Positions 1 through 8,840 of a DNA stretch of 64,000 bases are shown piece after piece. Under the pieces are notes generated by a model. The model did no database searches. It was not told the origin of the DNA and saw nothing but the letters and a program-made list of their open reading frames with translations. The translations under genes and the position numbers were made by a program. How positions within the stretch are numbered: position 1 is the stretch's first letter; each line of letters begins with the position of its first letter. Where the stretch lies: contig NZ_CP011801.1 in assembly GCF_001273775.1 (NCBI RefSeq), forward strand, positions 2,954,001-3,018,000, written 5' to 3'. Source of the stretch: Nitrospira moscoviensis. GTDB taxonomy: Bacteria; Nitrospirota; Nitrospiria; Nitrospirales; Nitrospiraceae.

Positions 1-2
1 CA

Positions 3-1799
3 GGCGGCGTGGCATCCGGCCCGGTCTCCTTCATGAAGATCATTGACGGCGCCACCGAACAGGTACGCCAGGGCGGAACCCGTAGGGGCGCGAACATGGG
101 GATTCTCCATGTCCAGCACCCCGACATCCTGGACTTCGTGGGCTGCAAGACGCACGATGGCCAGATCCGGAACTTCAATATCAGCGTGGCCGCCACCGAT
201 GAGTTCATGACCGCGGTCAAGGAGGACAGGCTCTACGCCCTCATCAACCCCCGCACGAAGCAGCCCGTCAAACAGATCTCCGCCCGGCTGGTCTTCGATC
301 GCATCGTCGAGGAAGCCTGGAAGACCGGCGATCCCGGTCTCTTCTTCATCAACCGCGCGAACCGGGCCTGTCCTATTCCCGCCATGGGCGAAATCGCCTC
401 GACCAATCCCTGCGGTGAGATCCCTCTGCATGGCTTCGATGCCTGCACGCTCGGCTCCATCGATTTAGCGAAACATCTTCGGATCCAGCCCGGCGATGGG
501 GAGTACGAGCTCGACTGGGAAAGTCTCGACCAGACCATCCGGCTCGCGGTTCGATTCCTGGACAACATCATCGATGCCAACGACCATCCGCTTCCCCAGA
601 TCAACGCCATGACGCGGCAGACCCGCCGCATCGGCCTCGGGATCATGGGATACGCACGGCTGTTGATGATGTTGGGCCTTCCCTACGGCAGCGAAGAAGC
701 CCTCCGCTTCACCGAGCGGCTCGCACACCAGATGAAGGCCATGGCGTGGCGCGCGTCAGCGCAACTGGCCCACACGCGAGGTGTCTATCCGGCGTGGAAG
801 GGAAGCAAGCATGAACAGGAAGGGAGAAGGGTCCGCCACAGCTACGTGACGACCGTGGCGCCGACTGGGTCGATCAGCATGATCGCCGACACCAGCGCCG
901 GCTGTGAGCCCGAGTTCGCGCTGGTCTGGTTCAAGCACGTCCTCGAAGGCAGGAAGCTGCCCTACCTCTGCGACCTCTTCGAAGCGACGGCCAGGCGTGA
1001 AGGCTGGTGGCATGACGATCTCATCGACAAGATCGCGGCCAATCACGGGTCATGCCGGGGCCTCAAGGACGTGCCCGCCCACCGGCAACCGGTCTTTACC
1101 GTGGCCCACGATCTCACCCCTGAGCAGCATGTCCGGGTCCAGGCCGCCTGGCAGCGGTTCAGCGACACAGCGGTCAGCAAGACGATCAACCTGCCCTGCA
1201 CGGCGACTGTTGAAGACGTCCGCCACGCGTATTTGCTCGCATGGGAACTCGATTGCAGCGGGATCACCGTCTACCGCGATGGGAGCCGTGCCAGTCAGGT
1301 GCTCAATCTGGGCAAGGCGGACCGCAATGGGAGCCTGTCCACGAACGGAACAAGCCAGGTGCCAGACGCGGACCTCCCTATTGCCCACCCCTTCGAGCTG
1401 CCGGATGTCCTGGACGCGAAGCGGGTGCATGTGAAGACGACGGACGGGCATGTGTACGTCACGATCTCGACTCTCAAGACCAGACCGCTCGAGGTCTTCA
1501 TCCACACGCCCGTCGAGGCCAGTAACGCGGAAATCTACGAATCCTTTGCCCGGGTGCTCTCCATCTCCTTGCGATCGGGTGTGCCTGTGGAGGCCTTGCT
1601 CGAACAACTGGAAAAGGCCAACCAGCGGTACGGATCGGTTGCCAGTATCCCGGCCGCCATCATCCGAGCACTCCGCATGAGCCAGCTGATCAAAGAGAAC
1701 GGCGAGGGACTCCCTCCCTGCCCGCAATGCAACCAGGGCACCGTTCGACAGGAGAATTGTCTGCTCTGCCGGCACTGCGGCTGGACCAAGTGCAGTTGA
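3..1799 (+). CDS. nrdJ: Adenosylcobalamin-dependent (class II) ribonucleoside-diphosphate reductase, 5'-truncated by window start
   Basis: Reduces ribonucleotides to deoxyribonucleotides using a B12-derived thiyl radical, in the cytoplasm. The frame is open from base 3, so the N-terminus lies outside the window. Visible are a GGTRRGANMG substrate-loop region, the radical-cysteine motif NPCGE at 405-419 (N, C and E as in class I-III active sites), the PTGSIS phosphate-binding segment, a TSCPD-like domain near the C-terminus that lacks the usual Cys-Pro, and a terminal zinc ribbon with paired CxxC motifs (CPQC, CRHC) that probably re-reduces the active site. It heads a plus-strand run of DNA-metabolism genes, so I infer that it supplies dNTPs to a mobile element rather than being the housekeeping copy. 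The family is certain; mobile ownership is inferred. Confidence 0.93.
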   Translation, partial: GGVASGPVSFMKIIDGATEQVRQGGTRRGANMGILHVQHPDILDFVGCKTHDGQIRNFNISVAATDEFMTAVKEDRLYALINPRTKQPVKQISARLVFDRIVEEAWKTGDPGLFFINRANRACPIPAMGEIASTNPCGEIPLHGFDACTLGSIDLAKHLRIQPGDGEYELDWESLDQTIRLAVRFLDNIIDANDHPLPQINAMTRQTRRIGLGIMGYARLLMMLGLPYGSEEALRFTERLAHQMKAMAWRASAQLAHTRGVYPAWKGSKHEQEGRRVRHSYVTTVAPTGSISMIADTSAGCEPEFALVWFKHVLEGRKLPYLCDLFEATARREGWWHDDLIDKIAANHGSCRGLKDVPAHRQPVFTVAHDLTPEQHVRVQAAWQRFSDTAVSKTINLPCTATVEDVRHAYLLAWELDCSGITVYRDGSRASQVLNLGKADRNGSLSTNGTSQVPDADLPIAHPFELPDVLDAKRVHVKTTDGHVYVTISTLKTRPLEVFIHTPVEASNAEIYESFARVLSISLRSGVPVEALLEQLEKANQRYGSVASIPAAIIRALRMSQLIKENGEGLPPCPQCNQGTVRQENCLLCRHCGWTKCS

Positions 1800-1830
1800 C
1801 GGTTTACCCCATTATATAGAGAGGTCGGCC

Positions 1831-2436
1831 ATGCCTCCCCAGTCGCTTCCACCATCCGTCCCGCTCAACACGGCGACCATGACGCCGACAACGGATCAGA
1901 ACGTCGGCCTTCAGGTCGGATGGACCGTGGTCTACCGCGATGCCAAAGACCGACTGCAGGACGGCAGGATCATCGAGATCCTCGACCCGAGCGTAAACGG
2001 CCGCGTTAATCTCGATTCCGGGGTCACAATCCCCATTGTCAAGATCACTGCCGTCAAAGCCGTCGATCAAGCCGGCCGTTGCCTCGCCGCTTGGACCGTC
2101 AACCCGCACGGCTACGATGGCACCAGGTCCGCCACGCTCCCGGTGCTCACCGGTCCGGACCGGTGGCTCAAACGGTTCCGCCGCCTGGCTGAACTCACCG
2201 CCGGGATCACTGGCGACGATCCGCGCTTCCCTTCTATCATGCGCCTGCTCGACCAATGCGAAGAGGCTTACGTGCAGGGACATGACGACGCGTTCATTCA
2301 GTCCGCGCGCCAGGTTGCCGCACTCGTCAACGCTCCCGGCTCCAGACAAACCTCTTCCACCGAATCCGGCTCGGCCGCTCCCTCCCAACGAGCCGCGCAG
2401 CGACCGTCAGGGTCATCCGATCCTTCCCCCACATAA
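1831..2436 (+). CDS. Hypothetical protein of the element, 201 aa
   Basis: I do not recognise a family. The N-terminal ~20 residues are Pro/Thr-rich. A small beta-rich part follows (about residues 25-100, with VGWTVVYRD and DGRIIEI), which reads like an SH3- or Tudor-like barrel. Then comes a helical segment (about 115-170), and the tail is Ser/Pro-rich and disordered. There is no signal peptide or membrane segment. The ATG is preceded by GAGAGG. It lies 31 bases after the reductase and just upstream of the AAA+ gene, in the same orientation, so it is probably in their operon. Confidence 0.7.
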   Translation: MPPQSLPPSVPLNTATMTPTTDQNVGLQVGWTVVYRDAKDRLQDGRIIEILDPSVNGRVNLDSGVTIPIVKITAVKAVDQAGRCLAAWTVNPHGYDGTRSATLPVLTGPDRWLKRFRRLAELTAGITGDDPRFPSIMRLLDQCEEAYVQGHDDAFIQSARQVAALVNAPGSRQTSSTESGSAAPSQRAAQRPSGSSDPSPT

Positions 2437-2484
2437 GAATCTCCTCAGTCATCCTTGCAACGAGCCATTACGAAGGAGTGTACG

Positions 2485-4011
2485 ATGCAGACTTCCATGC
2501 CCGAACTCGTGGCGCAGTTCGTCCGCGCCCGCAGGGTTTCGGTTCCGCTCCTCGCGATTACCACGCCCGATCCCGCCGCGACGATCGGCCTGATCCGGAC
2601 CTACGGGTTGCGGAGTCCTGGATCCGATCAGGAAGACCCCGTCTTCTCCTGGGATGTCAGCCGGGGGCTCCTGCCTGTCAACAGCGGGGCCGACAAAGCC
2701 CTGGCGGCGCTGCTGGGCAGCGCGAAGTCCAACGTCACGATGAATCCCTCGGAAACCCTCAAGCTCCTCGCGAATGTGCCTCCGAAGAGCGTCGTGTTCT
2801 TTCACAACGCCCACCGCTTCATCCGCAACGAGTTCGTCTCCCAAGGCATCTGGAATTTACGCGACCTCTTCAAGGGCAAACCGGCGACTCTCGTCTTGCT
2901 GGCTCCCGCGATCGACGTCCCTGCGGAACTCTTCCATGATCTCCTAGTCCTGGAAGAAACCCTGCCGGGGAGGGAGCAACTGGCCGCGATCATCAAGGAC
3001 CAATGCGTACAGGCACAAATCGACACTCCTGCCGAGGACGCGATGGCTCAGGCCGTCTCCGCGCTGCAGGGGCTCGCGGCCTTTCCGGCCGAACAGGTCG
3101 TGGCCCTGTCGCTGAGCAAACGCAACGGCATCAACCTGGCGCGGCTGTGGGAACGGAAGCGGCAGATGATCAACGCCACGCCCGGGCTCTCCGTGTGGGG
3201 CGGGAACGAACGGTTCCACGACATCGGCGGGGTGCAAGCCGCCAAAGACTTCCTCGCCAAACTCTTCAAGGGCAACGATCCGCCGAAGGCCGTCGTCTTC
3301 CTGGATGAAATCGAGAAAATGTTCAGCGGCTCCCTTTCCTCCAATCAGGACTCGTCGGGCGTCACCGTCTCCATGCTGGGGACCTTGCTCACCTACATGC
3401 AGGATCACAAGGCGAGAGGCATCATCTTCGTGGGCCCGCCGGGAACGTGCAAATCCATGGTCGCCAAAGCCAGCGGCACGGAAGCCGGGGTGCCCGCGAT
3501 TTGCTTCGATCTCGGCGCGATGAAGGCGTCGCTCGTGGGTCAATCGGAAAGCCAGCTGCGCCAAGCGCTCGGCGTCGTTAGCGCCGTGGCCGAAAACAAT
3601 GTCCTGTTCATTGCCACCAGCAACAACGTCAGCGCGCTCCCGCCGGAGCTGCTCCGGCGCTTCAAGTACGGCGTCATGTTCTTCGATCTCCCCTCGGCAG
3701 CCGAGCGAGAAACCATCTGGGCCATCTATCGGAAACAGTTCCAGATCCCTCCAGACATGATCCAGCCGCCAGACCAAGGCTGGACCGGCGACGAGATCCG
3801 GACCTGTTGCGAGCTGAGCTGGCAACTCGGGTGCTCCCTGGAAGAAGCGAGCGCCTACATCATCCCGGTCGCGATCCGCGCCGCGGACCAGCTCAAAGAG
3901 CTGCGCTCGCAAGCCAATTACCGGTACCTCTCGGCCAGCTACCCCGGCCCGTATCTAATGGACAAGGCCGAGGCGGCCCAAGGACCGAGCGCCCGCATGT
4001 ACGCGGCGTAG
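2485..4011 (+). CDS. Ycf46-like AAA+ ATPase with a permuted P-loop core
   Basis: Predicted ATP-driven remodelling protein. The N-terminal ~190 residues match the Ycf46 style: an HNAHRF segment, then a VLLAPAIDVPAEL strand. A DIGG motif follows. The Walker B-like FLDEIEKMF (D274, E275) and its following helix (LGTLLTYMQ) come next, and only then Walker A GPPGTCKS (residues 317-324), LVGQSESQLRQAL, sensor 1 (IATSNN, about 376-381) and LLRRF. In ordinary AAA+ proteins Walker B lies between Walker A and sensor 1. Here that block has moved upstream, and the usual place reads AVAENNVLFIATSNN with no acidic pair. Walker A has Cys where Gly is usual. Start: ATG 2485 after AAGGAG, preferred to an upstream TTG. 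DUF1257- and DUF2997-like genes follow, which are common Ycf46 partners. Confidence 0.85.
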   Translation: MQTSMPELVAQFVRARRVSVPLLAITTPDPAATIGLIRTYGLRSPGSDQEDPVFSWDVSRGLLPVNSGADKALAALLGSAKSNVTMNPSETLKLLANVPPKSVVFFHNAHRFIRNEFVSQGIWNLRDLFKGKPATLVLLAPAIDVPAELFHDLLVLEETLPGREQLAAIIKDQCVQAQIDTPAEDAMAQAVSALQGLAAFPAEQVVALSLSKRNGINLARLWERKRQMINATPGLSVWGGNERFHDIGGVQAAKDFLAKLFKGNDPPKAVVFLDEIEKMFSGSLSSNQDSSGVTVSMLGTLLTYMQDHKARGIIFVGPPGTCKSMVAKASGTEAGVPAICFDLGAMKASLVGQSESQLRQALGVVSAVAENNVLFIATSNNVSALPPELLRRFKYGVMFFDLPSAAERETIWAIYRKQFQIPPDMIQPPDQGWTGDEIRTCCELSWQLGCSLEEASAYIIPVAIRAADQLKELRSQANYRYLSASYPGPYLMDKAEAAQGPSARMYAA

Positions 4012-4047
4012 GTGAATCTCGCTCTCTAATTTCTTGACGAGGCCCCC

Positions 4048-4362
4048 ATGCCCTGCTGGATGACCGCCACCACCACGGTCGAACTTAAGGCTGCCGATCA
4101 GAGGCTCCTCAAGCAAGCTGCTGAACGGCTCGGCTGGAGGGCGTCCATTGATAAAGAATCTCTTCGTATCCAGACCCCCGACGGGATCACGCTCTTCGTG
4201 TCCGCCCAGTCGGTCGTGATTCCCCGCGGCCAGGAAGAACTGGTCCAGGCGCTGCAACGAGCCTACGCCCACCAGATTCTCGACACGGTGGCGTCCCAAT
4301 TCGGCTGGACGCTCGAGTCCACCGACACGTCGGAATCCAACTTCGTCCTCAGCAAGTTTTAA
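4048..4362 (+). CDS. DUF1257/Ycf35-like protein, 104 aa
   Basis: Small soluble protein. The opening pattern (TTTVELKAADQRLLKQAAERLG) followed by a beta hairpin and a C-terminal helix with a FGW motif resembles the DUF1257 (Ycf35) family, which is often encoded next to Ycf46-type ATPases and DUF2997 proteins in phages, plasmids and cyanobacteria. No biochemical role is established for the family. It sits 36 bases after the AAA+ gene. The start may be ATG 4048 or the in-frame ATG at 4060. I assign the family from pattern and neighbourhood only. Confidence 0.72.
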   Translation: MPCWMTATTTVELKAADQRLLKQAAERLGWRASIDKESLRIQTPDGITLFVSAQSVVIPRGQEELVQALQRAYAHQILDTVASQFGWTLESTDTSESNFVLSKF

Positions 4363-4386
4363 TCGCTCGATGGAAAGGAGCCGGCC

Positions 4387-4608
4387 ATGCACAGGCCCGA
4401 CGCCATTCGCGTGCACATCGCGCAGGACGGCACCCTGACAGTTACGACGGACGACATCAGCATGCCCAATCACCGGGAAGCAGATGATCTGCTCCAGTTG
4501 CTGAACCAACTCGCGGGCGGCCAGACCGAAGTCATCGAGCGGCCTGAACGGCTCCTCCACGAAAAGCACCAAGACCACTCGCATCTCCACGATTCACATC
4601 ACGCATGA
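4387..4608 (+). CDS. DUF2997-like small protein, 73 aa
   Basis: A short beta-beta-alpha protein: the first strand IRVHIAQDGTLTVTT, then an acidic helix (HREADDLLQLLNQL), and a His-rich tail (HQDHSHLHDSHH) that could bind metal. The arrangement of a strand ending in a D-G turn plus one helix is that of DUF2997, the usual third partner of Ycf46-like ATPase/DUF1257 modules. GAAAGGAG lies at good spacing before the ATG. The stop overlaps the next start (ATGA at 4605-4608), implying translational coupling. The function is unknown. Confidence 0.68.
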   Translation: MHRPDAIRVHIAQDGTLTVTTDDISMPNHREADDLLQLLNQLAGGQTEVIERPERLLHEKHQDHSHLHDSHHA

Positions 4609-5522
4609 GGTTCTCCATGGACACTCCACAAGCCACTCTCTCCGCACTCTGGAAGAACGCGGTCTGCCTCGTCCTCACCTTGCGGAAGCTCGGCATCAAG
4701 CGGACCGTCCGCCAGGATGTGCTCGCGGTCGAGACCGACCGCGCCCTGGTCAAGGTGACCAAGGCGATTCTGGCCTGTCCTGAATACAAGGCCATCACGA
4801 AACTGGACGCGCAGATCCGCAAGCGACTCTCCAGCTATACGCTGCCCTCCTCCCTGCGGCCGGGCATTTACCTCGTCTCCAATGCGCTCCTCGAAGAAGT
4901 CGATGAGCTGATCACGAACTTCAAAGAGAAACGAGAGAGCCTGATCGACTATTTTGTCCAAGTCTACCCCCAGCGCAGAGAAGAAGCCCAGCTCAAGTTG
5001 GCGGACCTCTACAATCCAGCCGATTACCCGGACGTCGATACCGTCAAGGCCGGCTTTCTCTTCGAATGCCAATATCTGACGTTCGACCTTCCCGGAACCC
5101 TGAGTACTCTCAGCGAGCGGCTGCTGACGCGTGAGACCGAAAAGGTCTCACAAAAAGTCAGGCAGATGCTCGATGATGCCAAGACCACGCTGCGCGAGGC
5201 GATGGCCGAGCTGGTCGATCACCTGATGGAGCGACTCACGCCCAACGCCAATGGCAAGGCCAAGACCTTCAAGGCCGGCACGGTGACCAACCTGATGGAC
5301 TTCTTGAACCGATTCGATGCGCGCAATCTCAGCCAGGATGTGGACTTACAGAAGCTCGTGAATCAGGCCAAGGGCCTCCTCTCCGGGATGGAACCGAGTC
5401 GCATCCGGAAGGACGAATCCGTGGCCACGGTCGTTCGCGAAGGGATGCGAGCGATCAAGTCCCAGCTGGATGAGCTACTGGTCGAGAAGCCGTCGCGCGT
5501 CTACGTGCTGGAGGATGAATAG
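4605..5522 (+). CDS. DUF3150-like protein of the element, 305 aa
   Basis: Predominantly helical cytoplasmic protein. After an N-terminal LRKLGIKRTVRQD segment come predicted helices with a YTLPSSLRPGIYLV stretch and a long charged helical region (LLEEVDELITNFKEKRESL) that may be coiled coil. The layout resembles DUF3150 proteins of phages and plasmids, whose role is unknown; this match is from memory and tentative. Translation can begin at ATG 4605, overlapping the previous stop by four bases, or at ATG 4617. Its place downstream of the ATPase trio suggests one module. Confidence 0.7.
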   Translation: MRFSMDTPQATLSALWKNAVCLVLTLRKLGIKRTVRQDVLAVETDRALVKVTKAILACPEYKAITKLDAQIRKRLSSYTLPSSLRPGIYLVSNALLEEVDELITNFKEKRESLIDYFVQVYPQRREEAQLKLADLYNPADYPDVDTVKAGFLFECQYLTFDLPGTLSTLSERLLTRETEKVSQKVRQMLDDAKTTLREAMAELVDHLMERLTPNANGKAKTFKAGTVTNLMDFLNRFDARNLSQDVDLQKLVNQAKGLLSGMEPSRIRKDESVATVVREGMRAIKSQLDELLVEKPSRVYVLEDE

Positions 5523-5620
5523 GAGCGAGATGCCGCTTCCCATTCCGGCAGCTTCGTCGCAGTAATACCTTCTCTGCCGGCGTCTCCATCACAGGATCAC
5601 GGCAAGGATCACGACCCGTC

Positions 5621-6643
5621 ATGAAGCTCTCGCCCGACGACATCCGCCACGCCCGTTCCGTCAACCTCATCGAGCTCCTGATCGGGCTGGGCCACAAGCC
5701 CGTGTCCCGCCGCCCAGACCATGCCCTCTTCCACTCTCCCTTGCGTGACGACCGCCACCCGTCGTTTTCTGTCTCCCGTGTCAACGGCGCCTGGGTCTGG
5801 TACGACTTTGGCCCGGGCACGCACGGCGATGGCATCGAGTTCATCCAACAGACATTCCACCTCACATTTCCCGAAGCGGTGTGCAAGCTGCTCGGTCATC
5901 CCATCGACATCGGCTCTACTGCAAGCCGATCCCGGAAGGACTCGACCCGAGCACAGCGGCAGCGCATCGACCTGGCGCGGCAGGCCTACTGCAGCGCCAG
6001 GGCCCGCATGACGCCCGCGAAAGAAAAAGAGCTCCGGCAGTATTTTCTCTCTCGACAGGTCCCGTACTTTCCCCAACTCGGAGCGGTCTGGATGGCCCGC
6101 GGCGAGGCCAAGACCCCGTACATCGGCATCCCACTTCCCAGCCCTAACGTCCACTTCATGCACGGAGTGGAATGCCGGGCACTCCATGACGTTCCGAATG
6201 AACTCCTGCGCGCCACGATCGGGATCAAATCTCCGTGGATCATGAAGCGCGGGGACGCGGCAGTCCTCGTCACCGAAAGCATCCTCGACTGCTTAGCCGG
6301 CGATGCGCTGTTCGGCCCCACGTTTACCCTGTGCGCCCTGAACGGGATCGGCAACGTCGGCAAACTTCCGGAGTACCTGACTCGCCTCAAGGCCAAGATC
6401 GTCTACCTCGCGCTGGACAATGATCCAGAGCCCGACAAGGGTCCGAAAGCCCAGCAAGAGGCGATCGTGTTGCTCACCAGGTTGGGAATGCACGTGGTGG
6501 ATGTCCGAGTCCACCACCAGGCAGGCGTCAAGGACCTCCATAAGCTTCTGCTTCAGGCCCCGACCCGCATCTCGCCGTTCCACCTCACCGAGAGCGGCAT
6601 TCACCACCAGGCCGCGCCGCGCGCTCCATCTTCCTGTTCGTAA
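5621..6643 (+). CDS. Primase-like protein: zinc-less CHC2-type fold plus TOPRIM domain
   Basis: Residues 1-95 align with the DnaG zinc domain (LIELL, then HPSFSV, DFGPG, GDGIEFIQ, FPEAV). All four metal ligands are replaced: the CxxH pair reads S and R, and the CxxC pair reads D and P. A TOPRIM domain follows, with the conserved Glu in VTESILD (E219) and the DxD acidic pair in LALDNDPEPD (D266, D268), which bind Mg2+. Zinc-free primases of this type occur on conjugative and integrative elements. It probably primes replication of the element together with the helicase that follows. The ~100-base gap before it contains no gene I can see. Confidence 0.85.
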   Translation: MKLSPDDIRHARSVNLIELLIGLGHKPVSRRPDHALFHSPLRDDRHPSFSVSRVNGAWVWYDFGPGTHGDGIEFIQQTFHLTFPEAVCKLLGHPIDIGSTASRSRKDSTRAQRQRIDLARQAYCSARARMTPAKEKELRQYFLSRQVPYFPQLGAVWMARGEAKTPYIGIPLPSPNVHFMHGVECRALHDVPNELLRATIGIKSPWIMKRGDAAVLVTESILDCLAGDALFGPTFTLCALNGIGNVGKLPEYLTRLKAKIVYLALDNDPEPDKGPKAQQEAIVLLTRLGMHVVDVRVHHQAGVKDLHKLLLQAPTRISPFHLTESGIHHQAAPRAPSSCS

Positions 6644-6685
6644 CAGCACAGGCATCGCTCAATCCTGATCTCACAAGGAGACGCC

Positions 6686-8806
6686 ATGGACACGCGCCAG
6701 GTTCCGATCACTGCGTTCATCGAGACCTTCAGCGCCAGCCTTTGCGAATCGGCCGCCTCACAGCTCAGGCCCATCTTCAGACCCGAGCACCGGATCACGG
6801 CGCAGCCCATCCTGAATCAACTCAAGGAACCGCTCTGGCCTCCGCAAGCGGATGTCGCGACGGCCACGGCCCTCGTGCTCCAGCAGCATCGCGGCGCGTT
6901 GATCGTCGGAGAAATGGCGACCGGCAAGACCCGCACTGCGGTCGGCGCCTGTCTCATCCACGGCTCCCAACGCGTGCTGGTGATGGCGCCGCCCCATCTC
7001 CTCCGCAAATGGGAGCGGGAAATCAAACGCATTCTGCCGGACGCCCCGGTCCACCAGCTGAAGTCGCTCAGCAGCATCGATCGCATCGCGAGGACCCCGC
7101 TCCCCAACCATCTCCCCCTCTTTGCGATCATCTCCCGCGAAAAGGCCAAACTCTCGTATGCCACGAAACCAGCCCTGGTCCACCGACGATGGAAGGGTGA
7201 GCACGGATCGGTTGACCTCTTTTGCTGCCCCCACTGTGGCGACCAGGTCCGGGACGCCGATGACACGCCCCTCACACCAGAGACGTTGCCGGCGAAATCG
7301 AAATGCCGCGCATGTGGCTCTCCACTGTACGACTTCGATCCGAGCGGGCCGCGCCGGTACGCCTTGGCCGATTACATCTGCAAGCAGCACCCGACCGTGT
7401 TTGATACGTTCGTGGTTGATGAGATCCACGAACTGAAGGGCAAGGCCACAGCCCAAGGCATCGCCTTCGCGAACCTCATGAAGGTCGCGGACCGGGTCAT
7501 TGGATTGACGGGTACGCTGTCGAACGGACGCAGCACATCGCTCTTCTACCTCCTCTGGCGTCTCATTCCCAGCCTCAAGTCGGCGTACCGTTTCCACGAT
7601 GAATCCCGGTGGGTCGATGTCTACGGCATCCGCGAGACGCGCACCACGTGCATCGATGCCGACCAGGTGGTCGAGCGCGGAACTCAGTCCAAACGTAAAG
7701 TCTACGTGACGGTCGTGGAGCGGCCGGGGATCTCGCCCCGGCTGATCCCACACCTGGTCGACAAGGCCTGCTTCCTCCGGATGGAAGACCTGGATCTCGC
7801 GCTCCCTCCCTATGAGGAGCATGTGCAGACATGCGAACTCGAAGGCCCACTCAAGCAGCAGTACGAGCAGCTCTTCAAAGCGGCCAAACCGCTGATCCGG
7901 GAGGCCAGGAAATCCCGCGATGGGCACCTGCTGTCCACGGTCGTTCAGGCCCTGGTGGCTTACCCGGACCGTTGTACAACGCAGGAACGGATCACCAACA
8001 AGTTTGGAGAGGTCAAGTTCACTCTTCCCGCATTACCCGAATCCGTCCGATATCCCAAGGAACGCTTGCTCCTACAACACATCGAAGACAACGTGAACCG
8101 GCATCGCCGCGTCCTCGTGTACTGCACCCATACGGGGACCCGCGACATCACGCCCCGCCTGCATCGGATCCTGAAGCAAGCGGGGTTTCGCATGGCCGTC
8201 CTCACGGCTGCTGTGCAAGCCGAGCGGCGAGAGGAATGGATTGAGGACCGGGTCAAGGCCGGTCTCGATGTGCTGATCTGCAATCCTCGGCTGGTGCAGA
8301 CCGGGCTCGATCTCCTGGACTTTCCCAGCCTGCGATTCTTCGAGTCGGATTACAACATCCTGACCGTGCGGCAAGCGGCTCGGCGCTCCTGGCGGCCCGG
8401 ACAGCAGCAGCCCGTCGACGTGCGACCGCTCATCTATGCCGGCACGGCCCAGGAACAGGCCTGGTCGCTCATCGCCAGTGGCATCAAGGCCAGTCTCTAT
8501 ACCGAGGGGGACATTACCAGCCACGCGATGGCGGCCTTCAATCAAGAGGACGACATCACCATTGGCCTGATCCGCTTCATTCTGGACCAGAATCCTCAGC
8601 TCCTGAGCGCGGAACAAGCCTTCCGCGACCTCGCTCGCGCCTACAAGGACCAACGGGAACTCATCGGCGAGTCGTCACCTCAGCGCCCATTGCATCTCGT
8701 GACCGCCTCCGCGGCAGGGGACCAAGGTGTCACGATGCCGACGGCGGAGCCGGCTCCGGTGCTGCTCCTAGAACTCTCCCAGCAACTCGGTCTTTTCGCC
8801 GCGTAA
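6686..8806 (+). CDS. SNF2-family DEAD/DEAH-like helicase with inserted zinc ribbon, 706 aa
   Basis: ATP-dependent DNA translocase or helicase. Walker A is GEMATGKT (residues 75-82), motif Ia is MAPPHLLRKWERE, the Walker B/DEAH-equivalent is VDEIHE (D245) and motif III is GLTGTLSNG. The C-terminal RecA-like half has VLVYCTHTG and the motif V/VI region QTGLDL and RQAARRSWRPGQ, typical of SNF2 enzymes. Between motifs Ia and II sits a zinc ribbon with CPHC (about residue 181) and CRAC (about 207). A good AAGGAG precedes the ATG. The likely role is replication, repair or restart within the element; the substrate is unknown. Confidence 0.88.
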   Translation: MDTRQVPITAFIETFSASLCESAASQLRPIFRPEHRITAQPILNQLKEPLWPPQADVATATALVLQQHRGALIVGEMATGKTRTAVGACLIHGSQRVLVMAPPHLLRKWEREIKRILPDAPVHQLKSLSSIDRIARTPLPNHLPLFAIISREKAKLSYATKPALVHRRWKGEHGSVDLFCCPHCGDQVRDADDTPLTPETLPAKSKCRACGSPLYDFDPSGPRRYALADYICKQHPTVFDTFVVDEIHELKGKATAQGIAFANLMKVADRVIGLTGTLSNGRSTSLFYLLWRLIPSLKSAYRFHDESRWVDVYGIRETRTTCIDADQVVERGTQSKRKVYVTVVERPGISPRLIPHLVDKACFLRMEDLDLALPPYEEHVQTCELEGPLKQQYEQLFKAAKPLIREARKSRDGHLLSTVVQALVAYPDRCTTQERITNKFGEVKFTLPALPESVRYPKERLLLQHIEDNVNRHRRVLVYCTHTGTRDITPRLHRILKQAGFRMAVLTAAVQAERREEWIEDRVKAGLDVLICNPRLVQTGLDLLDFPSLRFFESDYNILTVRQAARRSWRPGQQQPVDVRPLIYAGTAQEQAWSLIASGIKASLYTEGDITSHAMAAFNQEDDITIGLIRFILDQNPQLLSAEQAFRDLARAYKDQRELIGESSPQRPLHLVTASAAGDQGVTMPTAEPAPVLLLELSQQLGLFAA

Positions 8807-8840
8807 CCCATCTCACCTCCGATGCATCCATGAGGCCCTC

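Noticed and set aside
2455..2484. Earlier TTG start for the AAA+ gene
   Set aside because: The ATG at 2485 has AAGGAG at good spacing and the extra residues show no conservation-like pattern.
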